A program made the translations under genes and the position numbers. Shown here in pieces: positions 51,547 through 60,150 of a stretch of DNA of 64,000 nucleotides; position 1 is the stretch's first letter, and every line of letters starts with the position of its first letter. The DNA lies in the NCBI GenBank assembly GCA_963674625.2, contig CAXXXO010000004.1:62001-126000 (forward strand), given 5' to 3'. The DNA is from JALHFZ01 sp963674625. GTDB lineage: Bacteria > Synergistota > Synergistia > Synergistales > Aminobacteriaceae. The notes below the pieces were generated by a model. It saw only the letters and a program-made list of their open reading frames with translations, was not told where the DNA came from and did no database searches.

Positions 51547-52941
51547 TTAAATCGTGAGTTTTCCCGTACGGCGCTTCTCGTCGAAGTCCTTCACCAGGCG
51601 GCGCATCTCGCCGGAGAGGATGAGAAGGGCCACCAGGTTCGGAGCGGCCATGAGTCCGTTCAGGGTATCGGAGAGGTCCCAGAGGTGGGTGAGGAACTGG
51701 CCTGCGTTGCCGAGGAGAACGCCCCCTGCGGCTCCGAGAACGATGAAGGCGATCCAGAGCATCTTCAGGACGGGAATGACCTTGTTGCCGAAGATGTAGA
51801 CTCCGCAGGTCTCGCTGTACCAGTACCAGCCGAGGATCGTGGAGAAGGCGAAGAGGGCGAGTCCGACGGAGAGGATCATGGTGCCGGTGTTTCCGAGGAC
51901 TATCTGGAAGGCGGAAAGAGAGAGCTGGGCGCCGGAGAGCTCGGGGCTCGCGGTGAGCACGCCGCTGGTGAGAATTGCGAGGGCAGTCAGGGTGCAGATG
52001 ACGATGGTGTCCGTGAAGACCTCGAAGAGTCCGTACATGCCCTGGCGAACGGGATGGTCGACGATTGCCGTCGCGTGGACCATGGGGGCCGAGCCGAGGC
52101 CCGCTTCGTTGGAGAAGACGCCCCGGGCGATGCCCTTGGTGATGGCTACCTTCACAGCCCATCCGGCGATGGCGCCCGGCATTGCCATGGGATCACTGAT
52201 GGCGTATTTCACCGCGTTTCCGAAGGCGGCCGGGACCTGGTCGAGATGCATTGCGATGACGATGACCGCGCCGACTATGTAGAAGATGGCCATGAAGGGA
52301 ACGAGGTAGGTGGTGACGTCGGAGATCCGCTTCAGTCCGCCGATGATCACGAGGGCGGTGAGAACGGCCACGATCACGCCGGTCCAGACGGTGGGAATTC
52401 CGAAGCCGAGCTTGAAGCCCTCGGCGGTGGAGTTGGCCTGAACTGCGCAGCCGATGCCGAAGGACGCGAAGAATCCGAAGAAGGCGAAGAGCCAGGCAAG
52501 CCATTTCTGATTGGCGCCCTTTTCGAGGATGTACATGGTGCCGCCCCGCCAGTTGCCCAGGGAGTCCTTTTCCCGGAAGCGGACTGCCAGGGTAACTTCA
52601 GCCATCTTCGTCGTCATGCCGAAGACGGCTGAGACAAGCATCCAGAAGAGGGCGCCAGGGCCGCCGAGGTGCAGGGCCGTGGCCACGCCGGCGATGTTGC
52701 CCGTGCCCACGGTGGAGGCAAGGGCCGTGGAAAGAGCCGCAAAGGAGGAAATGGTGCCTTCACCCTCTTTTTTCTTGCCCAGGTTGCCGAAGACTTCCTT
52801 GAACATAAGACCGAAATAGCGAAGCTGAGGAACTCCGAGAATAACCGTGAGGTAGACGCCTGTGCCCACGAGGAGCGTAAGCATCCATGGCCCCCACACG
52901 ATACCATTGATAAAACCGTTCATCTCCATAAGTGCGTTCAT
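51547..52941 (-). CDS. Sodium:alanine symporter, AGCS family
   Basis: This polytopic membrane protein of 464 residues imports alanine or glycine with Na+. The family hallmarks are in order: GVYLTVILGVPQLRYFG, the AGCS signature SSFAALSTALASTVGTGNIAGVATAL, GPGALFWMLVSAVFGMTTKMAEVTLAV, and FSNEAGLGSAPMVHATA. Around ten hydrophobic helices are visible. Adjacency to alr downstream suggests alanine as a main substrate; the upstream glycine reductase operon makes glycine equally plausible. A leader of about 165 bases precedes the ATG. Confidence 0.94.
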   Translation of the reverse strand: MNALMEMNGFINGIVWGPWMLTLLVGTGVYLTVILGVPQLRYFGLMFKEVFGNLGKKKEGEGTISSFAALSTALASTVGTGNIAGVATALHLGGPGALFWMLVSAVFGMTTKMAEVTLAVRFREKDSLGNWRGGTMYILEKGANQKWLAWLFAFFGFFASFGIGCAVQANSTAEGFKLGFGIPTVWTGVIVAVLTALVIIGGLKRISDVTTYLVPFMAIFYIVGAVIVIAMHLDQVPAAFGNAVKYAISDPMAMPGAIAGWAVKVAITKGIARGVFSNEAGLGSAPMVHATAIVDHPVRQGMYGLFEVFTDTIVICTLTALAILTSGVLTASPELSGAQLSLSAFQIVLGNTGTMILSVGLALFAFSTILGWYWYSETCGVYIFGNKVIPVLKMLWIAFIVLGAAGGVLLGNAGQFLTHLWDLSDTLNGLMAAPNLVALLILSGEMRRLVKDFDEKRRTGKLTI

Positions 52942-53113
52942 ACTTCCGATTCCCCCTCTCAGATCATTCGATTGGCCTATTTCCTTAAAAAAGGCAACAA
53001 ATCCTCATGATTGAAAATGGTGAACACCACGCAGCAGATCAGGAACTTTCTTCGGCAATCCCGTGCCTCACCCCCTGAAGCGGTCATAAGGTTGAAGTGC
53101 TCTAATTCACAAG
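52942..53113 (-). other. Long 5' leader of the AGCS symporter gene, unassigned
   Basis: The stretch between the putative promoter and the symporter ATG holds no convincing coding frame. It has a G-rich segment (CAGGGGGTGAGGCACGGG) and short complementary blocks that could fold. It does not show the conserved glycine riboswitch core, T-box or SAM motifs, so any regulatory role is open. Confidence 0.35.
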
Positions 53114-53119
53114 ATTATA
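53114..53119 (-). promoter_or_regulatory. Extended -10 promoter for the AGCS symporter
   Basis: The minus strand reads TGGTATAAT, an extended -10. No good -35 is visible because that position falls in the U-run of the grdD terminator. Confidence 0.5.
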
Positions 53120-53124
53120 CCACT

Positions 53125-53158
53125 AAAAAAAGGAAGGCTGAAAGGGCCTTCCTTTTTC
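53125..53158 (-). terminator. Terminator of the glycine reductase operon
   Basis: AAAAAGGAAGGC pairs with GCCTTCCTTTTT around a seven-base loop and runs into seven U on the minus strand, just past the grdD stop. Confidence 0.88.
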
Positions 53159-53160
53159 TC

Positions 53161-54309
53161 TTAAATATACCTTTTTTCCCTCAGGACCTCCTCCGCCCTT
53201 TCCATATGGCGGGCAGGAAGCTTTATAACGGGCCCGGTGCACCCCATGGAAGATTCGGCGTAAATACCCTCTTTCCAGAGAGCCTTTACCCCGTCCTCGA
53301 TGGAGAGGACGTCGATGCCGTGGATTTCCTCGTCGGTGGGTTCGGCGGGCGGAACGGCCACAGCTTCGGCTGCGGGAATCCCGGGCTGAAGACCGGACAG
53401 GATCCCCTCGAGCCCCGCCTGTTTCGCTGAGGCAATTTCGGCGGCGACTTTTTCCGGAAGTTTTCCGGCGATCACCCTCGCCGTGTACTCGAGGGCTGCG
53501 GCGATGACCGGGGCCCCCGAGGCCCGGGAGATGATGGAGATGATTTTCTTCCATCCCTCCCCCACCGAAGGGCCGTACCCCCAGCCCAGGGATTCGTAGG
53601 AACCCCCGGTGGTGAAGGACGAGAACATCTTCATCAGGACATTGCCCGTCAGGGTATCGGTAACGCATACATCGACGGCGCCGGCGAGGATGTCGTTTCC
53701 CCGAAGGACCGCTCCTCCGTCCTTCCGCACGCTCTCTCCGAAGGAGAGGGCATATCCCTTCTCCTTCAGCTGCTTCAGCGCCTTGAAGACGAGCTGGGCT
53801 CCGTCCACGTTGAGAATGCCCACCGCGGGGTTTGCAATCCCAAGGGCCTTTGCCGTCGCCGTTCCGTAAAGAGCGTTCCGGATCATGGCCTCCACCCGCG
53901 AGACGGCGGAGGTCCCGGTGGACGAGGCAAGGATCATGGGCTTTCCTTTTGCCGGGGTCAGCACCCGTCCCATGGTGGAGACGCCGAGGGGGAAGGGGTA
54001 GTGAAGGGCGACGGCTCCGGCGATTCTGCCCTCCGAAAGGGCGCACTCCATTCCTTCTGCGACGGCATCATCGCCGTCCTCCGTCTCGATCCAGGAGAGA
54101 TCCTCGAACCCCGAAATCCTGGGGCCGATGAGCACAGGCTCGAGCCGATCCGATCTTTCTCCGGCGAGCCTGGCGCCCCTGGCGAGCTCCTCCGCTCCGA
54201 GCTCGCTCCCCCGGGCCATGAGCCCCACGGAGATGCGGGGACCGCCGGTGCGGGCTTCCGCTACGAGTTCCTGAAGGGCTTCTCCCACAAGATGGCGAAG
54301 GTCGTTCAT
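53161..54309 (-). CDS. grdD: Glycine reductase complex component C, subunit alpha (GrdD)
   Basis: GrdD, with GrdC, converts the Se-carboxymethyl group on GrdA to acetyl phosphate. The 382-residue protein has the PlsX-like fold region typical of GrdD (GRIAGAVALHYPFPLG, ILASSTGTSAVSRVEAMIRNALYGTA, AVDVCVTDTLTGNVLMKMFSSF). The C-terminal YAESSMGCTGPVIKLP contains Cys357, matching the cysteine known to carry an acetyl thioester in Clostridium sticklandii GrdD. It starts 14 bases after grdC and is the last gene of the operon. Confidence 0.95.
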   Translation of the reverse strand: MNDLRHLVGEALQELVAEARTGGPRISVGLMARGSELGAEELARGARLAGERSDRLEPVLIGPRISGFEDLSWIETEDGDDAVAEGMECALSEGRIAGAVALHYPFPLGVSTMGRVLTPAKGKPMILASSTGTSAVSRVEAMIRNALYGTATAKALGIANPAVGILNVDGAQLVFKALKQLKEKGYALSFGESVRKDGGAVLRGNDILAGAVDVCVTDTLTGNVLMKMFSSFTTGGSYESLGWGYGPSVGEGWKKIISIISRASGAPVIAAALEYTARVIAGKLPEKVAAEIASAKQAGLEGILSGLQPGIPAAEAVAVPPAEPTDEEIHGIDVLSIEDGVKALWKEGIYAESSMGCTGPVIKLPARHMERAEEVLREKRYI

Positions 54310-54323
54310 ATTCCCCGCCCCCT

Positions 54324-55856
54324 TCAGGAGAGTTTTCCCGACAGATCTGCGAGGACCTCGAGAAGAAGCGCCTTGATGTCGTCCTTCGAAACCGCGGACG
54401 CTGCCGGTTTTTTGCCCGTGGGGGGTTCGAGAAGGAAGGACGCCCCGTCTGCGAGGTTCGTGAGCCGGGCGAGGAAGAGGCTTCCCTTTCCGATGATCAT
54501 GGCCCGCTTCATCGTCCCTTCCTTCAGGGCGTCGCAGGCATGGCCGATGTAGGGAACTCCTGAGGGGATATGCCCCTGGGTATGGGCGAATCCGGGAAGC
54601 CCCCTCTCCTTCACGAAGGCCATCATGTCCGATTTTTCGATGGCCTTCTTCGTCACCGCGAGGGCCGCCGTCATCTTGATGTTGGCAAGGGGGACATCAC
54701 CCGCGCCGGCGGGAAGGGTGATCTCGTTGATGTGAAGCTCCGCGGCGTACTTGTCCACGTCGAGGAAGGAGAGCCCCGCCCTTTCAAGGGGGTCGAGGAT
54801 CAGGGCGGTGGTGACTGCCTGGGGAGAGGAGCCTGCGCCCACGGTATGCTTTCCGAGGACATCGAGGCGCATGACGGGGTAATTCCCCTCATCGGGGACG
54901 AGGAGGACGGCGAAGTTGCCGAGGCAGTCCTCGAGGGCGGGCATCTTCTTCTTGACGTGGTCCCGGCTGTTCATGTAGAGCTTGGGGATGGCCCCTCCGG
55001 CGAGGACGACACAGTTTTTTCTCGCTCCCGAGGCCACCTGGGCTCCCGCGGCGATCATGGCGTTCACGGGTCCGGCGCAGAACCCCCGGACGTCGCATCC
55101 GCTGGCGTTCACGCACCCGGCGATCTCCGCCACGGCCTTGGCGAAGTTTCCGCCGCCACGCTGGTTCATGTCCCCTGCGGCCTCCTCGGAGCATTCAATA
55201 ACAAAATCCACCTCTTCGGGAGCCATGCCGGTGTTTTTGAGAAGATGCAGAAGGGCGAGGATGCCTCCGGTCTTGCAGGCGATGTTTTCAAGCAGGACAT
55301 AGGCGAAAAGGCAGTCGTCCAGCTCGTGGCCGTTCCGGGCGCATCCCGCGACCCTGCCGCCGAAGAAGAGGGGCAGCGCTCTTTTGTCCCGCACCTCCGC
55401 CTCGATCTCGTCCAGGGGATGTCCCCCCTCGAGCCGGGCGAGGATTTTTTCGTTCAGAACCGGGCTCGCCTCGAGCTTCGGCCGCACCGAGGCGGCGAAG
55501 TCCTTTTCAAGCCAGATGATGTCGAAAACGTCGCATATATCCATAAGCCCGAGAAATTCATCCTCGGGCATGATTTCACCGTAATCGCCGTACCGGGAGC
55601 TCTCCGTCAGCCGATGATCGTACCAGGGCTGGGGGGTCTCCGTGAGTTTTCCGATGGTGATGCCTCCGATATATGTCTGGTTCGGAGCGTAGTCCTTCGC
55701 CTCTTCCCAGCTCTGCCGGCGAGAGGGCAGTTCCCTGATGAATTCCGTCTCTCCTTTGGTCTCTCTCTCGACGTAGGGGGTGTTTCCGTAATGATATCCG
55801 AGTTCGGGCGCGTGATTCAGGCAGTAGGAGTACCCCCTGATTCCAACGTTGGCCAT
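54324..55856 (-). CDS. grdC: Glycine reductase complex component C, subunit beta (GrdC)
   Basis: GrdC belongs to the thiolase-like (FabH-related) group and acts with GrdD in forming acetyl phosphate from GrdA-bound intermediate. The N-terminus VGIRGYSYCLNHAPELGYHYGNTPYVERE and the KDYAPNQTYIGGITIG segment are characteristic. The thiolase-like block EVDFVIECSEEAAGDMNQRGGGNFAKAVAEIAGC and CAGPVNAMIAAGAQVASGARKNCVVLAGG match the family. At 510 residues it is complete. The ATG follows GGAGGTTGGAAGAGC. Confidence 0.95.
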   Translation of the reverse strand: MANVGIRGYSYCLNHAPELGYHYGNTPYVERETKGETEFIRELPSRRQSWEEAKDYAPNQTYIGGITIGKLTETPQPWYDHRLTESSRYGDYGEIMPEDEFLGLMDICDVFDIIWLEKDFAASVRPKLEASPVLNEKILARLEGGHPLDEIEAEVRDKRALPLFFGGRVAGCARNGHELDDCLFAYVLLENIACKTGGILALLHLLKNTGMAPEEVDFVIECSEEAAGDMNQRGGGNFAKAVAEIAGCVNASGCDVRGFCAGPVNAMIAAGAQVASGARKNCVVLAGGAIPKLYMNSRDHVKKKMPALEDCLGNFAVLLVPDEGNYPVMRLDVLGKHTVGAGSSPQAVTTALILDPLERAGLSFLDVDKYAAELHINEITLPAGAGDVPLANIKMTAALAVTKKAIEKSDMMAFVKERGLPGFAHTQGHIPSGVPYIGHACDALKEGTMKRAMIIGKGSLFLARLTNLADGASFLLEPPTGKKPAASAVSKDDIKALLLEVLADLSGKLS

Positions 55857-55929
55857 GCTCTTCCAACCTCCTTGTGCAGTAATCTTTCGAAAAGGAGGCC
55901 CGTAGAAAACCGGGCCTCCAATATGAAAA

Positions 55930-57237
55930 TCAGTCGGTGAATACGGTCTGCTCCTTGACTTCCGTCTGGAGCGCCTTTAATGCCTTTTCCACCAGGTGGC
56001 GGCGGATTTCCTTCTCTTCTTCGGGAGTCCGGGTGGGATCTCCGAGGGGGTGAGGAATGGCGATCGCCGGAACGATCCGGTTGGCTCCCACCGTCAGGGA
56101 GATGGGAACTATGGTGCACACGTGAACCACAGGAAGGCCTGCCCGCTCGATTTCCTTGACCATCGTTGCGCCGCAACGAGTGCAGGTTCCTCAGGTCGAG
56201 GTGAGAATGACCGCTGTGACGCCGTCGGCAATCATCCGTTTTGCGATCTCGGCTCCGAACCGCTTGGAGCTCGCCACGGAGGTTCCATTGCCCACTGTGG
56301 CGTAGAACTTGTTGTGGAGCTTCTTGAAGACCCCTTCTTTTTCCATGTCCCGAAGCACGTCCACGGGAAGCACCCGGTCAGGGTCCTGGTCGGCATAGGT
56401 GGCATCGTAGCCTCCGTGGGCGGTGCAGTACTCGGTGCAGGTAAGGTCCTTTATGCCGGTAATGTCGTATTCGCCGAACTTGCTGGCGCTGGAGGCCTCG
56501 ATGTGATCGGGGTTTCCCTTCGGGCAGATGCCGCCGGAGGTCACCAGGCCGATGACGGCGTTTTTCATATCCTTCACGGCAGGATTAGGTGGCACCCTGT
56601 CGAAGACGGGCATGGGATACTCCGTCGTGAAGGGCTTTCCCTGGAGCTTGGCGGTGAACATGTCCACGGCCCGCTCGGCGGCGAGCTTTTCATAGAACTT
56701 GTTCTTCCTGATCCCCCGTTCGATGTATCCTTCCTCGGCGGGAGAACCCACCGGCTCGCCCTTCAGCAGCTTGAGGACCAGGGCCGCCATGGCGGGGATG
56801 GCTTTGCGCATGCCCGCCGCGCTGTCGGTGGTCTCAACGATGTAGCAGCTCTTTTTATAGAGGTCGACCCCGGGGTTTTCCGGGTACATGGCGGACACCA
56901 CGGGGATTCCCAGCTGCTTGCTCACGGCCTCGCAGATTCCGCCGGAGGCGGTGCCGTACCGTCCGGCGTTGAAAGCGGGGCCGGCAACGATGGCGTCGGG
57001 AGAATATTTCTTCATCATCCCGATGATTTCATTCGATGCCTTCTCGAGGTTCGAGGCAAAATAGGAGTCGCCGCATATGACCGTGGCCACAATTTTTGCC
57101 TCGTCCCGAAGGGCCGCCTGAAGGGCCATCCCAGGTCCGACAACCCCTTCCCGGATCTCGGGTGTGATATCGGCCTTTTCCTCCCCGCCGATTCCCGCAT
57201 AAAACTGGTTGATGTAATGAATGATTCTATAGGTCAC
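55930..57237 (-). CDS. grdB: Glycine reductase complex component B, selenoprotein subunit gamma (GrdB), Sec at residue 349
   Basis: GrdB binds the substrate (with the GrdE pyruvoyl group) and transfers the carboxymethyl group to GrdA. The frame contains an in-frame UGA at 56191-56193, read as selenocysteine in TST-U-GTCTRCGA, the known UxxCxxC site of GrdB. Both halves match the family: the N-terminal YRIIHYINQFYAGIGGEEKAD and the C-terminal HVCTIVPISLTVGANRIVPAIAIPHPLGDP. A hairpin follows the UGA. The full product is 435 residues. Annotation pipelines unaware of Sec would split it in two. Confidence 0.96.
56164..56190 (-). promoter_or_regulatory. Candidate bacterial SECIS hairpin of grdB
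   Basis: Immediately 3' of the UGA the mRNA can form CGUUGC-GGC-GCAACG, a perfect six-base-pair stem about 12 bases downstream. This is the expected location of the SelB-binding element in bacteria. Confidence 0.6.
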
Positions 57238-57254
57238 AATTTTTCCCTCCCCAT

Positions 57255-57731
57255 TTATAGGGCGTACCTGCCATACTGCCCGCGAATACCCTCCACGGCT
57301 TCTGCCAGCTTCTCCGGATCGAGCACCATTTCCATCATGCCGATCTGGTCTTCCCAGGCGGCCGCATCACATTCGTCGCGGATGTCCTTTTCAAAAACAT
57401 GATATACGGCGAGTCCAGACTGGACTCCTGCCAATGGTCCTGCATAGGTGGGATCTCCGTTGCTCACCGTCTCGGCGTAAATTTCCGCCCCCTCAGCATC
57501 GGAGGAACCCAGTATTACGACCACGTTTTCAGGGCCGTATTTCTCAGCGGCATCCTTGATGCGCTGCTGATTCTGCAGATCCATGGCTCCTGCGGCGGTT
57601 CAGACGAAGCACTCGGTCACCGAAAAGACGATGTCGGCACCGCTGTCCTTCAGGCATGCTTCCATCGCAGGACCGGGAACACCGTCCCGTTCACCGAGAA
57701 GAAGCAGTTTTTTCCCTGCCAGTTTTCCCAC
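57255..57731 (-). CDS. grdA: Glycine reductase selenoprotein A (GrdA), Sec at residue 44
   Basis: GrdA is the small carrier selenoprotein that accepts the carboxymethyl group from GrdB and is regenerated by thioredoxin. The in-frame UGA at 57600-57602 lies in TECFV-U-TAAGAMDLQNQQ, the conserved CxxU site, at residue 44 as in Clostridium sticklandii GrdA. The N-terminus LAGKKLLLLGERDGVPGPAMEACL and the C-terminus with GSSDAEGAEIYAETV fit the family. The start is GTG (VGKLAGKK) with a strong AAGGAGGTGCGGGCAA site; the full length is 158 residues. It sits between grdE and grdB. Confidence 0.96.
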
Positions 57732-57783
57732 TTGCCCGCACCTCCTTCGAGAAGAACTTTCTCTCGTGTACTGTTCCGGACCG

Positions 57784-59070
57784 CTATATGGTATAGCAGC
57801 CGAGTTTTGTGAATCCAAGTTCGCTCGTGGATCCAAGGATCGCCTGGAGCTCCACGGTGATTGTGCCGTCCTCGGCAAGGGACCCCTGCCAGCCGCCTGC
57901 AATAACGTTGGCCTCTCCGGGAACGCCGATGACCCTGTCCATGGGAGGAAGAACCACAACTTCGTTGGCGTTTCCGGCAGTGACGCAGGCATCCCCTTCG
58001 GGAGTGGAGTCGGCCAGGGACTGGCTGGCTCCGTCCTGCCCGGCGTACTCGTCGGTGAGAAGGGTCGTCTTGATTCCCGCCCGTTCAGCTTTCCAGCAGT
58101 TCATGATGAGGTCCGCGTCGGGGTTGCCGAAACCTTCTTCGGAGATGAGCAGTCCGTCCACTCCGAGGGTCTTCGCAAGGCTGATCGAGTAGGAGGAGCA
58201 GCGCTTCTTGTCGGCAAGGGTGACGTTCTCGTTGGTCACGATGCAGCCCAGGAAGTTGAAATCCTTTCCGTGGCGATTGAACATCTGGTGGATAACAGGG
58301 TTGTTCTGATGGGAATATGTATTGTTCTTGTCGCAGGCGGACACGCAGTTGCCGGACACGATGGCGCCGTCCATGACCTCCGTGGGGTTGAGAAAGGTTG
58401 GCAGAATTTTCTTCACGTCAACACCGTAGAGATATGTGTCGTGAAGAAGTCCCTGGGACTGGAGCATGTAAAGATAGGCCACCTTCGGAAGGCCCTTGTG
58501 GGCCGCCATGGCGTCCTTCAGGCTCGGAGTATCGTAGGTCTCAACGGAATCGACGGCCGCGCCGAGACACTTCTTGGCGAGATAGGCCGCCGTCTTGAGG
58601 CCGGCCATTCTGCAGGCCGCTTCGTAATCGTGCTTGTCTAGGCCTTCGGTGTTCTCCAGGACGACCACGACATTGCAGGTTTGGGAAAAGGGAGTATACT
58701 CCGCCCCCGGCCCTTTCATGTCGATAATCCCTTCCTGAAAGCGGACGATCTTGCCGGTGGTCACCACCGCCGCGCCGGAAAGAACGAGGGTTTTGCCCTC
58801 ACCGACTGTATCCACGTCGGAGACCATCCCGGGGAAGATGCCGCCGGGGCCTTCCATCTTGCAGCGGGGTTCCACCACGTCCTTCACAGGAAGAATTCGG
58901 ACACTTTCCCCCGGGGAGGCGAGGTCGAGGTCGACCCTTGCGAGCCGTTCGTCATTGCGGAGAAGCTTCAGCAGTTCTTCCTTGTTTACCGTGAGAAGAC
59001 CGTCTTTGGCCGAGGTCTCTTTTCCCCAGGCCAGCTTCCTTATCTTTACCTTGTGCAGTTCGAGCTTCAT
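57784..59070 (-). CDS. grdE: Glycine reductase complex component B proprotein, subunits alpha and beta (GrdE)
   Basis: GrdE is cleaved autocatalytically into two chains, and the new N-terminal cysteine becomes a pyruvoyl group that forms a Schiff base with glycine. The cleavage site Asn241-Cys242 is visible in VSGNCVSACDKNN, at the same residue numbers as in characterised GrdE. Other family blocks are GGIFPGMVSDVDTVGEGKTLVLSG and HQNNPVIHQMFNRHGKDFNFLG. At 428 residues it is complete. The ATG follows AAAGGGGGAACAGATAACC. Substrate specificity (glycine rather than sarcosine or betaine) is supported by its linkage to a glycine riboswitch. Confidence 0.95.
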   Translation of the reverse strand: MKLELHKVKIRKLAWGKETSAKDGLLTVNKEELLKLLRNDERLARVDLDLASPGESVRILPVKDVVEPRCKMEGPGGIFPGMVSDVDTVGEGKTLVLSGAAVVTTGKIVRFQEGIIDMKGPGAEYTPFSQTCNVVVVLENTEGLDKHDYEAACRMAGLKTAAYLAKKCLGAAVDSVETYDTPSLKDAMAAHKGLPKVAYLYMLQSQGLLHDTYLYGVDVKKILPTFLNPTEVMDGAIVSGNCVSACDKNNTYSHQNNPVIHQMFNRHGKDFNFLGCIVTNENVTLADKKRCSSYSISLAKTLGVDGLLISEEGFGNPDADLIMNCWKAERAGIKTTLLTDEYAGQDGASQSLADSTPEGDACVTAGNANEVVVLPPMDRVIGVPGEANVIAGGWQGSLAEDGTITVELQAILGSTSELGFTKLGCYTI

Positions 59071-59106
59071 GGTTATCTGTTCCCCCTTTATGGGCGCGAA
59101 AGGCTG

Positions 59107-59424
59107 CTACAGAAGCGCTTCCACCTTTTCCCTGATTTTATCCAGGGTGACATCTCCGCCGCTGATCCTGGCCACTTCCGCTCCGTCCTTCCAGAACAGG
59201 AAGGTCGGAAGCCCCATGACCTTGTTCGCAATAGCTACTCTCCGGTTCTCCGATACGTCCACGGAGCAGAACTTCACCTTGCCTTCATATTCCTCCGCCA
59301 TCTTGTGGACATTGGGAAGAAGGGACATGCAGGGACCGCACTTCGGTCCCCAGAAATCCACGAGGACAGGTCCGGACGCCTCTTTGACCTCGGCATCGAA
59401 ATTTTCTTTCGTCAATTCAACCAT
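59107..59424 (-). CDS. trxA: Thioredoxin of the glycine reductase system
   Basis: A 105-residue thioredoxin with the active site CGPC (Cys29, Cys32) in FWGPKCGPCMSLLP and the cis-proline loop MGLPTFLFWKDG. The residue before the first cysteine is Lys rather than the common Trp, a variation also known among glycine-reductase-associated thioredoxins. It would reduce the oxidised GrdA selenenylsulfide after each turnover. It is encoded between grdX and grdE. The matching thioredoxin reductase gene is not in this operon. The ATG follows AAAGGAGGTGAAATGAA. Confidence 0.95.
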   Translation of the reverse strand: MVELTKENFDAEVKEASGPVLVDFWGPKCGPCMSLLPNVHKMAEEYEGKVKFCSVDVSENRRVAIANKVMGLPTFLFWKDGAEVARISGGDVTLDKIREKVEALL

Positions 59425-59464
59425 TTCATTTCACCTCCTTTCAAGGAAATTCTGGGTACCGCCT

Positions 59465-59872
59465 TCAGACCGCATGGTGCGGAAACAGCCGGTACCGCTC
59501 GAGCGTTTCCTTCATCAGTTCGGAATCCAGGTATGCGAAATCCTGCCGGACATCCTCGGACATATCCTCCGCAGAGAGAATGCGGGACGAGCGGGATGTG
59601 TAGATGAAAAGGGCGCTTTCGATCAGTTCGAGAGAGGAAATGTCCACAGAGCAGGCAGTATCGTCAGTCCGCTCCGCCAGAATAGAGCGGTAGGGATGCT
59701 GGTGAGGGCGGAGATTGCCGTAGAGGGGAGAGGAAAGAAGAATCCACCCGGCATGGACATGATCTCTCGCGGCGCGGAGGACGTCCAGGGTGGTTCCCTC
59801 TATGGGGAGACTGCAGGAAATGTTTTCGGAAAGAAAGGGGTTATTGGTGATCAAAAGCCTGCGACAGGACAT
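59465..59872 (-). CDS. grdX: GrdX family protein
   Basis: GrdX is a small protein of unknown biochemical role, encoded first in many glycine reductase operons. This 135-residue copy has the family features: the N-terminal LLITNNPFLSEN, then VLRAARDHVHAGWILLSSPLYGNLRPHQHPYRSI. Two cysteines lie in the first 20 residues, and the C-terminal third is acidic and helical. The ATG follows TAGGGAGGCAGCTGG. The glycine riboswitch lies directly upstream, so its expression and that of the downstream genes should respond to glycine. Confidence 0.85.
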   Translation of the reverse strand: MSCRRLLITNNPFLSENISCSLPIEGTTLDVLRAARDHVHAGWILLSSPLYGNLRPHQHPYRSILAERTDDTACSVDISSLELIESALFIYTSRSSRILSAEDMSEDVRQDFAYLDSELMKETLERYRLFPHHAV

Positions 59873-59926
59873 CCAGCTGCCTCCCTATGCCTATAGGTAA
59901 GACGCTCTCTGTCGCACAGCTCCCGG

Positions 59927-59973
59927 GGAAAAGAGGACAGCGGGATGGAACTGTTCCTTTCAGAGCCCCGTCC
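59927..59973 (-). terminator. Candidate expression-platform terminator of the glycine riboswitch
   Basis: Directly after the aptamer P1 helix the minus strand can fold with GGAC and GGG pairing to CCC and GTCC. UCUUUUCCCC follows. The U-run is short, so this is tentative. Confidence 0.4.
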
Positions 59974-60066
59974 GACCGCAATCCTTTCGCCTGAGAGTTT
60001 CCGCCCGAACTTCTGGCCTTGCCCCTTCGGCGCTCTCCAAGGAAAAGGAGAGTCTCTCTTGCGGTC
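59974..60066 (-). ncRNA. Glycine riboswitch, single aptamer
   Basis: The minus strand shows the glycine aptamer core. An eight-base-pair P1 (GACCGCAA with TTGCGGTC) encloses GAGAGACTCTCC, then GCGCCGAAGGGGCAAG, then AACTCTCAGGCGAAAGGA, all hallmark consensus blocks. Only one aptamer is present; no second core follows before grdX. A GATGAAGA leader precedes P1, consistent with the kink-turn leader of this class. It controls the grd operon, probably activating it when glycine is plentiful. Confidence 0.92.
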
Positions 60067-60086
60067 TTCATCCGGAAATCGTTTCT

Positions 60087-60115
60087 ATTCTTGCACAATG
60101 GCGAATACGAGTCAA
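60087..60115 (-). promoter_or_regulatory. Promoter of the grd operon
   Basis: The minus strand reads TTGACT, 17 bases, then AAGAAT, about 20 bases before the riboswitch P1. Confidence 0.65.
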
Positions 60116-60150
60116 GTTTTTTGTGAAAAATTCAACGAAAAAAACATGAA

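Noticed and set aside
52942..53119. Second glycine riboswitch before the AGCS symporter
   Set aside because: It contains a lone GCCGAAG, but lacks the paired CTCTCAGGCAAAAGGA core and a P1 helix.
55930..57237. Apparent nonsense mutation or two separate genes in grdB
   Set aside because: The internal UGA is at the known selenocysteine position (TST-U-GTCTRC) and both halves match one family member, with a hairpin directly after the codon.
57255..57992. Separate short genes around the grdA UGA, including a longer frame extending upstream into grdE
   Set aside because: The CFV-U-TAAGAMDLQNQ context is the GrdA active site; the GTG start with a perfect ribosome site explains the real gene, and the extension overlaps grdE in another frame.
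59841..60098. Small minus-strand frame across the riboswitch
   Set aside because: It runs through the conserved aptamer and has no recognisable protein features.
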